Origin: CAXTPV01 sp964249405 | GTDB lineage: Bacteria > Pseudomonadota > Alphaproteobacteria > Acetobacterales > Acetobacteraceae | Assembly: GCA_964249405.1 (NCBI GenBank) | Contig: CAXUBX010000042.1 | Span: forward strand, 1-29,040 | DNA: 29,040 bases | Reading direction: 5' to 3' | Shown: positions 1 to 7,160 of the stretch, one piece after another | Layout of the letters: every line of letters starts with the position of its first letter | Numbering within the stretch: position 1 is the stretch's first letter | Notes under the pieces: model-generated | Database searches by the model: none | The model's input: the letters and a program-made list of their open reading frames with translations, nothing else | What the model was told of the DNA's origin: nothing | Made by a program: the position numbers and the translations under genes

Positions 1-16
1 AGGCTAGGGCGTGGAC

Positions 17-634
17 TCATCGGATCCACTGTGTGACGGCGATGGCGAGACAGACGCCTGCGAGGAAGTTGCGGGCGGTCTTGTCGTAGCGGGTGGCGAT
101 TGCGCGCCAGTCTTTCAATCGGCAGAAGGCACGCTCGATGAGGTTGCGGGCGCGGTATGCGCTCGCGTTGAACGGCGGCGTCGCCAGGCGGCGCGGCATG
201 GGCGAAATGACTGCTTCCGTGCCCTGTGCAGCCAGGAAGGCGCGCACGTCATCGGCGTCGTAGGCCTTGTCGGCGATCAGCTGCCGCATCGGCGGCACGC
301 TGGCCAGCAGTGCGCGGCCGCCCCGGATGTCGTGCACGGACCCGGCCGTCAGCATCACGGCATAGAGGCGGCCGTCGCCGTCGGCGAGCGCGTGGATTTT
401 GGTCGTCGGACCGCCCCGCGACCGTCCAATCGCTTGTCGATGCTGCCCCCCTTGGCGCCCGCCGCTGAGCGGTGCGCGCGAACCGCGGTGCTGTCGACCA
501 TGGCAAGCTCGGGCGGGTCGCCGCACCCGGCCAGCGCTGCGAGCAGCGCCTGCCAGATGCCCTTCTCGCTCCAGCGGTTCCACCGGTTGAACAACGTCGT
601 GCGTGGGCCGTATTCGGCCGGGATCGTCCGCCAA
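17..634 (-). CDS. IS5-family transposase, OrfB (catalytic half, via -1 frameshift)
   Basis: The family-like part begins after the G6 run (446-451) with QAIGRSRGGPTTKIH. It continues to the second catalytic aspartate in IADKAYDADDVRAFL and the catalytic glutamate in NLIERAFCRLKDWR, followed by IATRYDKTARNF. The reading frame is open upstream to 634, but residues encoded before about 452 do not look like transposase, so translation probably enters by -1 slippage from OrfA. In the fused product the D-D-E triad is complete. The C-terminus ends next to the left terminal repeat. Confidence 0.8.
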   Translation of the reverse strand: MADDPGRIRPTHDVVQPVEPLEREGHLAGAARSAGRVRRPARACHGRQHRGSRAPLSGGRQGGQHRQAIGRSRGGPTTKIHALADGDGRLYAVMLTAGSVHDIRGGRALLASVPPMRQLIADKAYDADDVRAFLAAQGTEAVISPMPRRLATPPFNASAYRARNLIERAFCRLKDWRAIATRYDKTARNFLAGVCLAIAVTQWIR

Positions 635-771
635 CGTAGACCCTCCCGATACCGATGCAGGATGCCGCTGATCACCCGCCGGTCGTCGACGCGCGGCTTG
701 CCGCCAAGACGCGGCAGCAGCGGCTTAACCGCAGCCCATTGCGCATCGCTCAGCCAGAACCGTTCGCCCAT
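355..771 (-). CDS. IS5-family transposase, OrfA (N-terminal half)
   Basis: This 138-residue frame carries the N-terminal part of an IS427-group transposase: the DUF4096-type region with LSDAQWAAVKPLLP near residue 7, then the block around LRWRTIPAEYGP. The first catalytic aspartate is in MVDSTAVRAH. The ATG at 771 follows a GGGAGGGA ribosome-binding site 8-10 bases upstream. Downstream of the G6 run at 446-451 the frame reads low-complexity nonsense and stops at 355. That is expected when the functional protein is made by a -1 slip into the overlapping OrfB frame. Confidence 0.85.
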   Translation of the reverse strand: MGERFWLSDAQWAAVKPLLPRLGGKPRVDDRRVISGILHRYREGLRWRTIPAEYGPRTTLFNRWNRWSEKGIWQALLAALAGCGDPPELAMVDSTAVRAHRSAAGAKGGSIDKRLDGRGAVRRPKSTRSPTATAASMP

Positions 772-838
772 GATCCAGTCCCTCCCAGGAACCTTGAATC
801 AGAGCCGTCGTGACCGACGCAATGGGGACACGTCCTAG

Positions 839-1086
839 TACGCGCCGGACGCTCAATTATTGCGCGCCGCTACACATAAGATGCTCTGGAGACATCATGG
901 CCAGCGATGTCGTTCGCACCCAAAGTCAAGCGATCTGGCAATCCGCGCCTCAACCAGGTCGTCGCCCAAGCGCACCATGTGGAGGCCGCAACTCGGATCA
1001 TAGGAAACCGGAGAACGCAGGCTAAGCCAATCCGTCCTTTGAAAATGTTTCGTGTCGCCACTCTGGCCTTACTAGAGCTGTCGACA
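839..1086. other. Intergenic stretch, no gene recognised
   Basis: A 248-base interval between the IS5-like element and the DUF1612 gene. Short frames exist on both strands, but none shows a family motif or a convincing ribosome-binding site. It probably contains leftover sequence from the insertion target. Confidence 0.4.
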
Positions 1087-2202
1087 TCACAACAGAGATG
1101 GGAGGTCCGCTCGGACACGCCGGATTATCGCTTCAAGGTTGACCATGGCCTCATCGAGAGCTGAGTAGTCGATCGGGGGCCTGTCAAAACGTGAAGGCGG
1201 CGGCAACGCCACCTCGGCGACAACGCCCTCCTCCGGCTCTTCTGGCAGGATCGGCGGCCGTCCGGGACCACGGCCCGGCATCGGCCGGCGCGGCGCCGTC
1301 GTGACCTCCCGCATCGGCTCCATGCCCGCCAGCCCGAACAGCCGCCGCGCCGAGCGATGGGTCACCTCCACCGCGATCCCCTCCCCCACGAACCGATCCA
1401 ACAGCTCGGTCGCCGCCTTGATCGACATGCCGACGATGCGGGACAGCGTGGTCGCGGATAGCAGCGGCGCGGCGGCGAGCACGTCCACCGCCTTCGGCGC
1501 GCGCGAGGTGCTGCGTTGGACGCTGACGCGCGCACGCGCTGTCCGCCAGCCGTACTCGAGCTTGCGCAGCTCGTCGTGCGCATCGTCCGCTTCGGCAGCG
1601 ATCGCGTCGAGGAAGCAGAGCAACCAATCACGGTAGAGCTCCGGGGCATCGGCCGACAGGCTGCGCGCACCGGTCAGCGGCACGGGCGGGCGGAGCAGGC
1701 CTCGCTTCTTCCAGTGTCGGATCAGGGCCGCCCGGATCGGCGGCCGCGCGCCGCCGCGCTGCAGCCAGGACCAGAGCCCTTCGGCGGCGCCGAGCAGCGT
1801 GCCGGGACCGGCCTTGGCCAGATGGTCCTCGGCGTCCTGCACCTCGCCTTCCTGGTCGAAATCCGGCTCCGTGATCCACTGGTGATAGCCGAGCGCCGTC
1901 TTCGCGGCCTCGAAGATCTGGCAGCGATCGATGATGCGGAGCTCGCCCTCCATGCGAAACCGCAAGCCCTCCAGCATCGCCGCCAGATGCCACGGGTCGA
2001 TACCGTGACCGTCGACCGCGGCCTGCCGGCGCACCGCTTCCAGCCGCGTGCGATAGAGAAAGGCCGGCAGCAGCGGATGCAGGGTGAGCGCCTGGTCGAG
2101 CCGCGCCATCGCGACGCCGGCGCGTTCCAGCGCGACCACGAGATCGGCGTCGGTCGTGAGCCGATCCGGGCGGTTCGGCGAGGCAAGCCAGTTCTCAAGC
2201 AT
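1087..2202 (-). CDS. DUF1612 / helix-turn-helix protein (RHE_PE00001-like)
   Basis: A 371-residue protein of a family known mainly from rhizobial and other alphaproteobacterial plasmids; its function is not established. The N-terminal two thirds match the DUF1612 type, with a core around ALGYHQWITEPDFDQ. A C-terminal region (SATTLSRIVGMSIKAATELL, then GEGIAVEVTHRSARRLFGL) has the look of a winged or simple helix-turn-helix, so DNA binding is plausible. I chose the ATG at 2202: it overlaps the upstream nuclease gene by 8 bases (ATGCTTGA), which suggests translational coupling, and residues upstream of it read as arginine-rich shadow. A diverged, broken relative lies at about 28291-28488. Confidence 0.65.
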   Translation of the reverse strand: MLENWLASPNRPDRLTTDADLVVALERAGVAMARLDQALTLHPLLPAFLYRTRLEAVRRQAAVDGHGIDPWHLAAMLEGLRFRMEGELRIIDRCQIFEAAKTALGYHQWITEPDFDQEGEVQDAEDHLAKAGPGTLLGAAEGLWSWLQRGGARPPIRAALIRHWKKRGLLRPPVPLTGARSLSADAPELYRDWLLCFLDAIAAEADDAHDELRKLEYGWRTARARVSVQRSTSRAPKAVDVLAAAPLLSATTLSRIVGMSIKAATELLDRFVGEGIAVEVTHRSARRLFGLAGMEPMREVTTAPRRPMPGRGPGRPPILPEEPEEGVVAEVALPPPSRFDRPPIDYSALDEAMVNLEAIIRRVRADLPSLL

Positions 2203-3259
2203 CGGCGTCGCCGCTGTCAGGGAGGATGCCGGGCTCGAGGTCCGCCGACGTCGGCAGCGCCGCGGCGAGCTCGGCCGGCAGGGTGCCGGGCGACAGCAGC
2301 TGGTAGCGCGCGACGCCGATCGGCGCGTCCACGCCACGCAGCGCGTATTCGACGACCACCCGGTTGTGCGCGCGGCACAGGATCAGGCCGATGCTGGGAT
2401 TCTCGCCTTGCTCACGCACCCGATCGTCGAGGGCCGCCAGGTAGAAGTTCATCTTGCCGGCGTGTTCGGGAACGAACGGCCCAACCTTGAGGTCGACCGC
2501 GACCAGGCAGCGCAACCGGCGATGGTAGAACAGCAGGTCGACATAGAAGTCCTGGCCGCCGACCTCGAGGCGATGCTGGCTGCCGATGAAGGCGAAGCCC
2601 TTGCCGAGCTCGAGCAGCAGGTCCTTGATCCGGGTAATCAACGCCCGTTCGACGTCGCGCTCGTGCGCCTCCTGCGCCAGCGTCAGGAAGTCGAACTGGT
2701 ATGGATCCTTCAGCGCCTGCTGCGCGAGGTCCGAAGTCTCGGGCGGCAGGGTTCTGGCAAAGTTGGTGACCGCACTGCCCTGACGTCCGCGCAGGTCGGT
2801 CGTGATCTGCGTCGCGAGCACGTTGCGGCTCCAGCCGTGCTCCAGCGTGGCCTCGGCATACCAGCGGCGAGCGGCCGGGTCCTTGACCACCAGCAGCTCG
2901 ATGTTCTGGCCCCACGGCAATCGTCCAACAACCCGTTGGACGAAGTCAGGCTCCGACCACGCCTCGGCGAAGGCCCGCATGTAGAGCAGGTTCGCTCGCG
3001 AGAAACCCCGCGCGTCCGGGAACTCGGCACGCAGGTCGGCGGCGATCCGATCGACGATCCTGGCGCCCCAGCCCTGCGCGGCCTGGCGCTCGAGAATGTC
3101 GCGGCCGATCTGCCAGTAGAGCATGACGAGCTCGACGTTGACGGCGAGCGACACGCGCAGCCGGGTCGCACGGATCCGCGTCTTCAGCTCGGCGAGCCAG
3201 CCGGCGTAATCGACCGGTGAGACGCTCCGGTTTTCCGTTGGGACGGGTCGCTTGACCAT
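2195..3259 (-). CDS. DUF1016 / YhcG-family PD-(D/E)XK nuclease
   Basis: A 354-residue protein with the two-part DUF1016 layout. The N-terminal domain (about 15-170) contains the family block LPWGQNIELL near residues 114-123. The C-terminal restriction-endonuclease-like fold (about 180-335) has GFAFIGSQHRLEVGG, then YVDLLFYHRRL with Asp241, and VAVDLK with Asp256 and Lys258. These fit the D...(D/E)xK nuclease core, here with Asp in the usual Glu position. YhcG-type proteins are widespread on mobile elements and are often suspected of roles in defence or DNA processing; the exact role is unproven. It is first in a two-gene minus-strand unit with the DUF1612 gene and faces a recombinase gene across a 180-base spacer. 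Confidence 0.85.
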   Translation of the reverse strand: MVKRPVPTENRSVSPVDYAGWLAELKTRIRATRLRVSLAVNVELVMLYWQIGRDILERQAAQGWGARIVDRIAADLRAEFPDARGFSRANLLYMRAFAEAWSEPDFVQRVVGRLPWGQNIELLVVKDPAARRWYAEATLEHGWSRNVLATQITTDLRGRQGSAVTNFARTLPPETSDLAQQALKDPYQFDFLTLAQEAHERDVERALITRIKDLLLELGKGFAFIGSQHRLEVGGQDFYVDLLFYHRRLRCLVAVDLKVGPFVPEHAGKMNFYLAALDDRVREQGENPSIGLILCRAHNRVVVEYALRGVDAPIGVARYQLLSPGTLPAELAAALPTSADLEPGILPDSGDADA

Positions 3260-3371
3260 TTCCGACGACCCCTTTCCAGCTTAATTCAAGCGTTTGGTCG
3301 TTCGGTTACTCTAACTGCGCATTAGCTTCAAACAACCCTGGTAAAATTTTCTGCTCGGATTTGCCTTCTCG

Positions 3372-3434
3372 CCGGCGCCTCAAGCCGGTGTCCGATAAAC
3401 GTCATTTCCGGACATCGCGTAGGCGTGGTATAAG
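3372..3434. promoter_or_regulatory. Inverted repeats and candidate promoter before the recombinase gene
   Basis: Two inverted repeats sit between the divergent nuclease and recombinase genes. CCGGC/GCCGG arms are at 3372-3376 and 3384-3388, and TGTCCG/CGGACA arms at 3389-3394 and 3409-3414, the second pair separated by 14 bases. A TATAAG hexamer at about 3429-3434 lies just before the recombinase ATG, so that gene may be leaderless or weakly translated. The repeats could be a recombinase operator or arm site; that is inference. Confidence 0.35.
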
Positions 3435-3439
3435 CCGCC

Positions 3440-4669
3440 ATGCCTGTGCCTAATCGCCCACTACCGCCGTCCGCCGGCCCGGAGAGTGGGCCCGCGGAGG
3501 TCGAAGATCCCCCGGTCGCCCGCGGCGGCGGCGCCGTAGCGAGCGTGCGCGCGCTCGAGCCGGACGCCCCGAACGCGATCGCGAATCAGCTCGCCGTCCT
3601 GTCGGATCGGGCGGCGCAATTCGCCGCCCGTGCCACCGGCCCCGGCACCCGCGCCGCCTACGCCTCCGCCTGGCGCGGCTGGAGCGCCTGGTGCGCCACC
3701 GTCGGTCAACCGGCGTTGAACGGCGATGCCGGGATGCTCGCGCTTTATCTCACCCAGCGCGCCGACGACGGCCTTGCCGTGTCCAGCCTGCGCGTCGCCC
3801 GCAGCGCAATCCGCGCCGCCCACCGTCTCGCCGGCGTGCCGATCGATCTGGACGACGCCCGCCTCGCGTTGGTCATGGAAGGCATCACTCGCGCCAAAGG
3901 CGTGCGACCGCGCCGGCAGGCCGCCCCCGCCGTGCCCGACGTGCTGCGTCGTCTGCTCGCCGCCCTGCCCGCGCCCGAGACGCCGGCGGCCGCCGCCCCT
4001 GCCCTGCTCGCCCGCAATCGCGCCATCCTGCTGCTCGCCTTTGGAGCCGCGCTGCGGCGCAGCGAGCTCGCCGCCCTCGCCGTCGGCGACGTCGCCGTCG
4101 TGCCGGACCGCGGCCTGACCCTGCTGCTGCGGCGCTCGAAGACCGACCAGCACGGACGCGGGCGATCGGTGGCGATCTGGGCCAATCCGGGCGAGCCGAC
4201 ATTCTGCCCGCTCGTCGCCTTGGAGGACTGGATGGCGGTACGCCGCGATGCGCCGGGCGGCCTCGCCGCCGAGCACGCTCACCTCCCCGCCCCCATCGGC
4301 GACGACCGGCAAACCTGGGCAGCCGAGCGCCCGCTGTTTTGCGGTGTCGGCGCCGGCGGCACGCTCACCGGCCGCGTGATGGCGGACAAGATCCTGGCGC
4401 GGCTGATCAAGCAGGCCTGCCGGCACGCCGGACTCGATCCGACGCGGTACTCCGGACATTCGACGCGGCGCGGCTTGCTCACCCACGGCGGCGATCTGCA
4501 ACTGCCGCTCGCCGATCTGATGCGGCAGTCGCGGCACCGCTCGGTTGAGACAGTCCTCGGCTACATCGAGAGCGCGGATCTGTGGCGAAACAACGTCACC
4601 GAGACCGTCTTTCGGGGGACGGCGGCCAATAGGATGCGACGAGGGTCGGGGAACAGCGAAAATTGTTGA
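3440..4669 (+). CDS. Tyrosine site-specific recombinase / integrase
   Basis: A 409-residue integrase. The SAM-like core-binding domain (about 60-165) includes TRAAYASAWRGWSAWC. The catalytic domain follows with the full set of conserved residues: Arg206 in ALRRSEL, Lys234 in RRSKTDQ, His340 and Arg343 in GHSTRRG, His366 in SRHRS and the nucleophile Tyr375 in LGYIE. The protein is therefore probably active. The first 50 residues are Pro/Ala-rich and could be disordered. It is divergent from the DUF1016-DUF1612 pair and next to a GNAT remnant and a plasmid partition region, so it may have mobilised this segment or resolve plasmid multimers. No ribosome-binding site is evident before the ATG. 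Confidence 0.9.
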   Translation: MPVPNRPLPPSAGPESGPAEVEDPPVARGGGAVASVRALEPDAPNAIANQLAVLSDRAAQFAARATGPGTRAAYASAWRGWSAWCATVGQPALNGDAGMLALYLTQRADDGLAVSSLRVARSAIRAAHRLAGVPIDLDDARLALVMEGITRAKGVRPRRQAAPAVPDVLRRLLAALPAPETPAAAAPALLARNRAILLLAFGAALRRSELAALAVGDVAVVPDRGLTLLLRRSKTDQHGRGRSVAIWANPGEPTFCPLVALEDWMAVRRDAPGGLAAEHAHLPAPIGDDRQTWAAERPLFCGVGAGGTLTGRVMADKILARLIKQACRHAGLDPTRYSGHSTRRGLLTHGGDLQLPLADLMRQSRHRSVETVLGYIESADLWRNNVTETVFRGTAANRMRRGSGNSENC

Positions 4670-4730
4670 AAAGGGGAACAACGCTGCCTTCCCGCAACGA
4701 CTGTGGCGACTGCCATTTCGCTCCCCCTAG

Positions 4731-4756
4731 CCCGCGAAAATGGCGCTTTTCGCGGG
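4731..4756. terminator. Strong hairpin downstream of the recombinase gene
   Basis: Perfect 10-base arms CCCGCGAAAA and TTTTCGCGGG around a 6-base loop, 62 bases after the recombinase stop. It may terminate transcription from either side, since the stem ends in A and T runs, but the U-tract lies inside the stem. It could instead be a recombination or protein-binding site. Confidence 0.45.
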
Positions 4757-4832
4757 GCGTATGTGTCGCCTTAAGACTGAAAACCTGCTTCGGACGGGTT
4801 GGAGATGATCTCGGTCCCGAGTGCCGGAGGCC

Positions 4833-5190
4833 TCACGGACCCGCGGCGGCAATCAGCGTCGGGACGCCATCTCCGTCCAGAGCCGGCGAGGACAGTACCG
4901 GCGACGTCGCCATCTGTCGCTCCGGCACCGTCCAGTAGGTCCGAAGCAGCGACGCCACCCCGGCATCAGGGACACGGGCGAAGCCGCGCCTCTCATAGAA
5001 GTGTACGGTCCACGCGACCGCGCTCCAAGTGCCCACCAGGACAGGTCGATCACGGCCTCGTTGAAGATGCGGCAGCGCCGCGGGATCAACGTAGGCATGG
5101 CGGATCAAATCAGCGTTGCGCCGGCGCTGCCCGCCCATGACCCCGACCAGAGCGCTTTCGACCACAAGCCCGAAAAGGCGGCCCCATCCG
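4833..5190 (-). pseudogene. GNAT acetyltransferase remnant
   Basis: The minus strand encodes a recognisable C-terminal GNAT segment: LVGVMG, DLIRHAYV, then VGTWSAVAWTVHFYERRGFA and LLRTYWTVPERQ, a pattern found in small N-acetyltransferases. The acetyl-CoA-binding loop between AYV and VGTW is shortened and lacks the Q/R-x-x-G-x-G/A signature (it reads DPAALPHLQRGRDR). No N-terminal half or good start codon is present; the frame opens only with GTG at 5165, and conserved-looking residues extend upstream to about 5190. I read this as a decayed gene that can no longer bind acetyl-CoA normally. Confidence 0.6.
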
Positions 5191-5778
5191 CGGTTCCCGA
5201 CGCCAGCCCCTCGGGCGGCAACGCCGATGGATCTGTGTCAGGTCGAGGGCTCGTGCGTCGGAGCCGTTATCGGAGTGGGTCTTTGGGCAGCTGCAATAGG
5301 CAGCATGGCAGTAATCCCGTAAGCCGGTAGGCTGCGGATCGACCCTGCTGGGTGACTATCGGTCAGGTCGAAGCGGCGGTGGCCGCGACCCACGCGAATA
5401 TCATGGATGATCGCCGGCGTGAGAATGTCCCCTCCCCTGCCCTCGCGGCCCGGATCAAGCACCAGTCCCAGGCGGAGAAGCCGTTCATGCGGGAGGACAT
5501 CCCAGCGACGGTCGCGGCGCTCCGGGACGTGTGGGACGATAAGCCCGTACGGCCGACTACGCGTAATCTCGTCATCGCGTAAGCCGCTCGGTCAGGTATG
5601 CCCCTCGGGCGACGTGACCGCCCGGTATCACCGGAGATCGGGCTACATGATCGCGATGAACACGACCGCATCCGCGAGCATGAACGGCAGCCAGGCGAGG
5701 CGTCTCCCCTTCCCTTTTTTAGTCCTCCGGTCTCCACGCCGGAGGAAGCGCCGTGTCATCTGCCAGAGGCGTACGGGC

Positions 5779-5801
5779 GTAATCTCCCTGGCCGGATTAC
5801 G
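5779..5801. repeat. Interrupted palindrome CGTAATC...GATTACG
   Basis: CGTAATC at 5779-5785 and GATTACG at 5795-5801 form an inverted pair with a 9-base spacer. It uses the same half-site as the uninterrupted palindrome at 7117-7132, so both are candidate binding sites for one protein of the partition locus. Confidence 0.5.
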
Positions 5802-6125
5802 AGTTGGCTGGATTGCCGAGACGGCGTCAATGATCTCGCAGGCCGTGTCGCGCAAGCTACTCAAAGATTTCACTATAGCTCGTAATCCCGCAATCGGCGA
5901 GCCCGGTGGGCGCGCGCCTCGGCTGCGTCGCAGTGCTTGGCAGCGCGCTTATAGATCATCTTCCAAGCGTTACCCCCGGCCGACACGCTCCCACGGCAGG
6001 CCATAGTATCGGCCGTCAGCTCGGCTTCGCGTTCCGACACGCTACGCCGGGTCAGGCCGATCTTGAATTCGTCCGGTCCGCCCGCGCGTCGCCACGTATA
6101 GCCAGCCGGGATCAGTCACTTGTCC

Positions 6126-6196
6126 GGATTACTGGATTCCTCGCCGGCGGCCTAGACAGATTACTAGATGCCCGGTATGGCAGATTGCGGGATTAG
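6126..6196 (+). repeat. Direct repeats in front of parA (candidate centromere or operator)
   Basis: Three related blocks precede the parA start: GGATTACTGGATT (6126-6138), AGATTACTAGATG (6158-6170) and AGATTGCGGGATTAG (6182-6196), roughly RGATTACTRGAT. Their position, 13-83 bases before the start codon, suits an operator or centromere bound by the small RHH protein, as in ParF/ParG-type systems. Binding is inferred. Confidence 0.5.
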
Positions 6197-6208
6197 GGGG
6201 AGGGCGGC

Positions 6209-6865
6209 ATGGCCCACATAGTCACGGTCGTGGCGAGCAAGGGGGGAGTGGGGAAGTCGACGATCGCGACAAACATCGCGGTGGCGGCCGAACTGGCAAG
6301 CGTCTCATCCTGCGTCATCGACCTCGACGATCAGGCCACGGCGGAGCGCTGGGGCGAGTGGAGAGGGGAGGAGGCTCCCGCCGTCATCGGCGCGAAAGCC
6401 GCGACGCTCGGGCGCACACTCAGGCAGGTCGAGGCGGCGGGAGCCGAGCTGATCGTCATCGACAATCCGCCTCGCGCTCACATGGAGGCTCGGGAGTCGG
6501 TCGGCGCCGCAAACCTCGTGCTGATCCCGTGCCGTCCTGGAGCCTTCGACCTCGATGCAATTCGCCTCACGGCGGGTTTGGTCAGCGGCACCGGCAAGCC
6601 GGGTTTCGTGGTCATGAACGCCGCGCATCCGTCCGCCAGCACCGTTTTCGAAGAGATCAATGGCCTCGTGACCGGCCTCGGTCTCCAGCTTGCTCCGGTC
6701 CGCCTCTGCGATCGGGCCTTGTTCCGCAAGGCCGGCGGGCAGGGGAGGGGGGTCATCGAGATCGAGCCGGAGGGAAAGGCAGCCGAGGAAGCCCGTAATC
6801 TTTATGACTGGATTGCGCGTATGCTCGGCATCCGGACATCTCGTAAGCGGAGGGCTGCAGCATGA
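6209..6865 (+). CDS. parA: ParA-family partition ATPase
   Basis: A 218-residue deviant-Walker ATPase, short like the ParF (type Ib) class, with no N-terminal HTH domain. The P-loop KGGVGKST spans residues 11-18 with the signature lysine at 11. The A' motif is VIDLDDQ (36-42, in place of the commoner DxDPQ) and the B motif is IVIDNPP. These proteins pattern plasmids over the nucleoid by ATP-driven polymerisation or gradients together with a centromere-binding partner. The ATG at 6209 follows GGGGGAGGG. The gene overlaps the next one by four bases (ATGA), so the pair is coupled, and repeats just upstream could be its autoregulatory site. Confidence 0.9.
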   Translation: MAHIVTVVASKGGVGKSTIATNIAVAAELASVSSCVIDLDDQATAERWGEWRGEEAPAVIGAKAATLGRTLRQVEAAGAELIVIDNPPRAHMEARESVGAANLVLIPCRPGAFDLDAIRLTAGLVSGTGKPGFVVMNAAHPSASTVFEEINGLVTGLGLQLAPVRLCDRALFRKAGGQGRGVIEIEPEGKAAEEARNLYDWIARMLGIRTSRKRRAAA

Positions 6866-7113
6866 AGAAGAGCGAGTTCGCCAACGTGGCGACGGCGGCG
6901 GTGTCGGACATCCGCTCGCAACCGGCCCGCAAGACGCCCCAGAGCTACCCTCAGTACCGGCAGGGCAAGAAAGCGATCATCTTCTACGGACCGCCAGAGC
7001 TGTCCGACGAGCTGAAGCGGTTGGGGATCGACCTCGGCACCACGCTCCAAGAAATGCTGGTCGAGGCATCGAACGACTTCCTGCGGAAGCACGGGCGGCA
7101 CCGGGTAGGGTAG
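6862..7113 (+). CDS. Small ribbon-helix-helix protein, likely ParA partner
   Basis: An 83-residue basic protein. Residues 1-35 look flexible; the rest (KKAIIFYGPPELSDELKRLG, then IDLGTTLQEMLVEASNDFLR) fits a strand followed by two helices, as in MetJ/Arc-type DNA-binding dimers such as ParG. ParG-like partners bind the centromere with the RHH fold and stimulate ParA with the N-terminal tail. The start overlaps the parA stop. The palindrome CGTAATCCGGATTACG begins four bases after its stop codon. Its role is inferred from position and fold, since no specific family name can be claimed. Confidence 0.7.
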   Translation: MKKSEFANVATAAVSDIRSQPARKTPQSYPQYRQGKKAIIFYGPPELSDELKRLGIDLGTTLQEMLVEASNDFLRKHGRHRVG

Positions 7114-7116
7114 GGG

Positions 7117-7132
7117 CGTAATCCGGATTACG
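7117..7132. repeat. Perfect palindrome CGTAATCCGGATTACG
   Basis: A 16-base perfect palindrome immediately after the partition genes. The half-site CGTAATC recurs through 5311-7132. It is the best single candidate for the partition-protein target site. Confidence 0.6.
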
Positions 7133-7160
7133 AGCAGTCGCCCGAGGAGCTTGCGTTTCG

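Larger units (their letters stand above)
8..834 (-). mobile_element. IS5-family (IS427-like) insertion sequence
   Basis: About 0.83 kb, the usual size for this group. The tetranucleotide CTAG occurs at 4-7 and 835-838, just outside the proposed ends, and fits a target duplication. The ends are imperfect inverted repeats: GGCGTGGACTCAT from base 8 and GACGTGTCCCCAT read inward from base 834, 9 of 13 matching. Inside, two overlapping minus-strand frames encode the two halves of a DDE transposase. All three catalytic acidic residues are visible, so the element looks intact. The exact ends are inferred. Confidence 0.85.
5191..6208. other. Non-coding region upstream of parA with GTAATC/GATTAC motifs
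   Basis: About 1 kb without a gene I can support. Two 76-codon frames (5352-5582 plus, 5643-5873 minus) have no family motif. The stretch contains repeated GTAATC or its complement at 5311, 5563, 5780, 5795 and 5882, rising in density toward parA. It may be a partition or regulatory region. Confidence 0.4.

Noticed and set aside
1087..4681. Long antisense frames over the DUF1612, nuclease and recombinase genes
   Set aside because: They mirror third-position GC of the real genes and lack domains; treated as shadows.
5352..5582. 76-codon plus-strand frame with GTG start
   Set aside because: No ribosome-binding site and no recognisable family; it overlaps other frames in a region full of repeats. 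It could be a small gene but the evidence is too thin.
5643..5873. 76-codon minus-strand frame with a hydrophobic C-terminus
   Set aside because: The end looks membrane-like, but the N-terminal part reads through the GTAATC/GATTAC repeats and no family is recognised.
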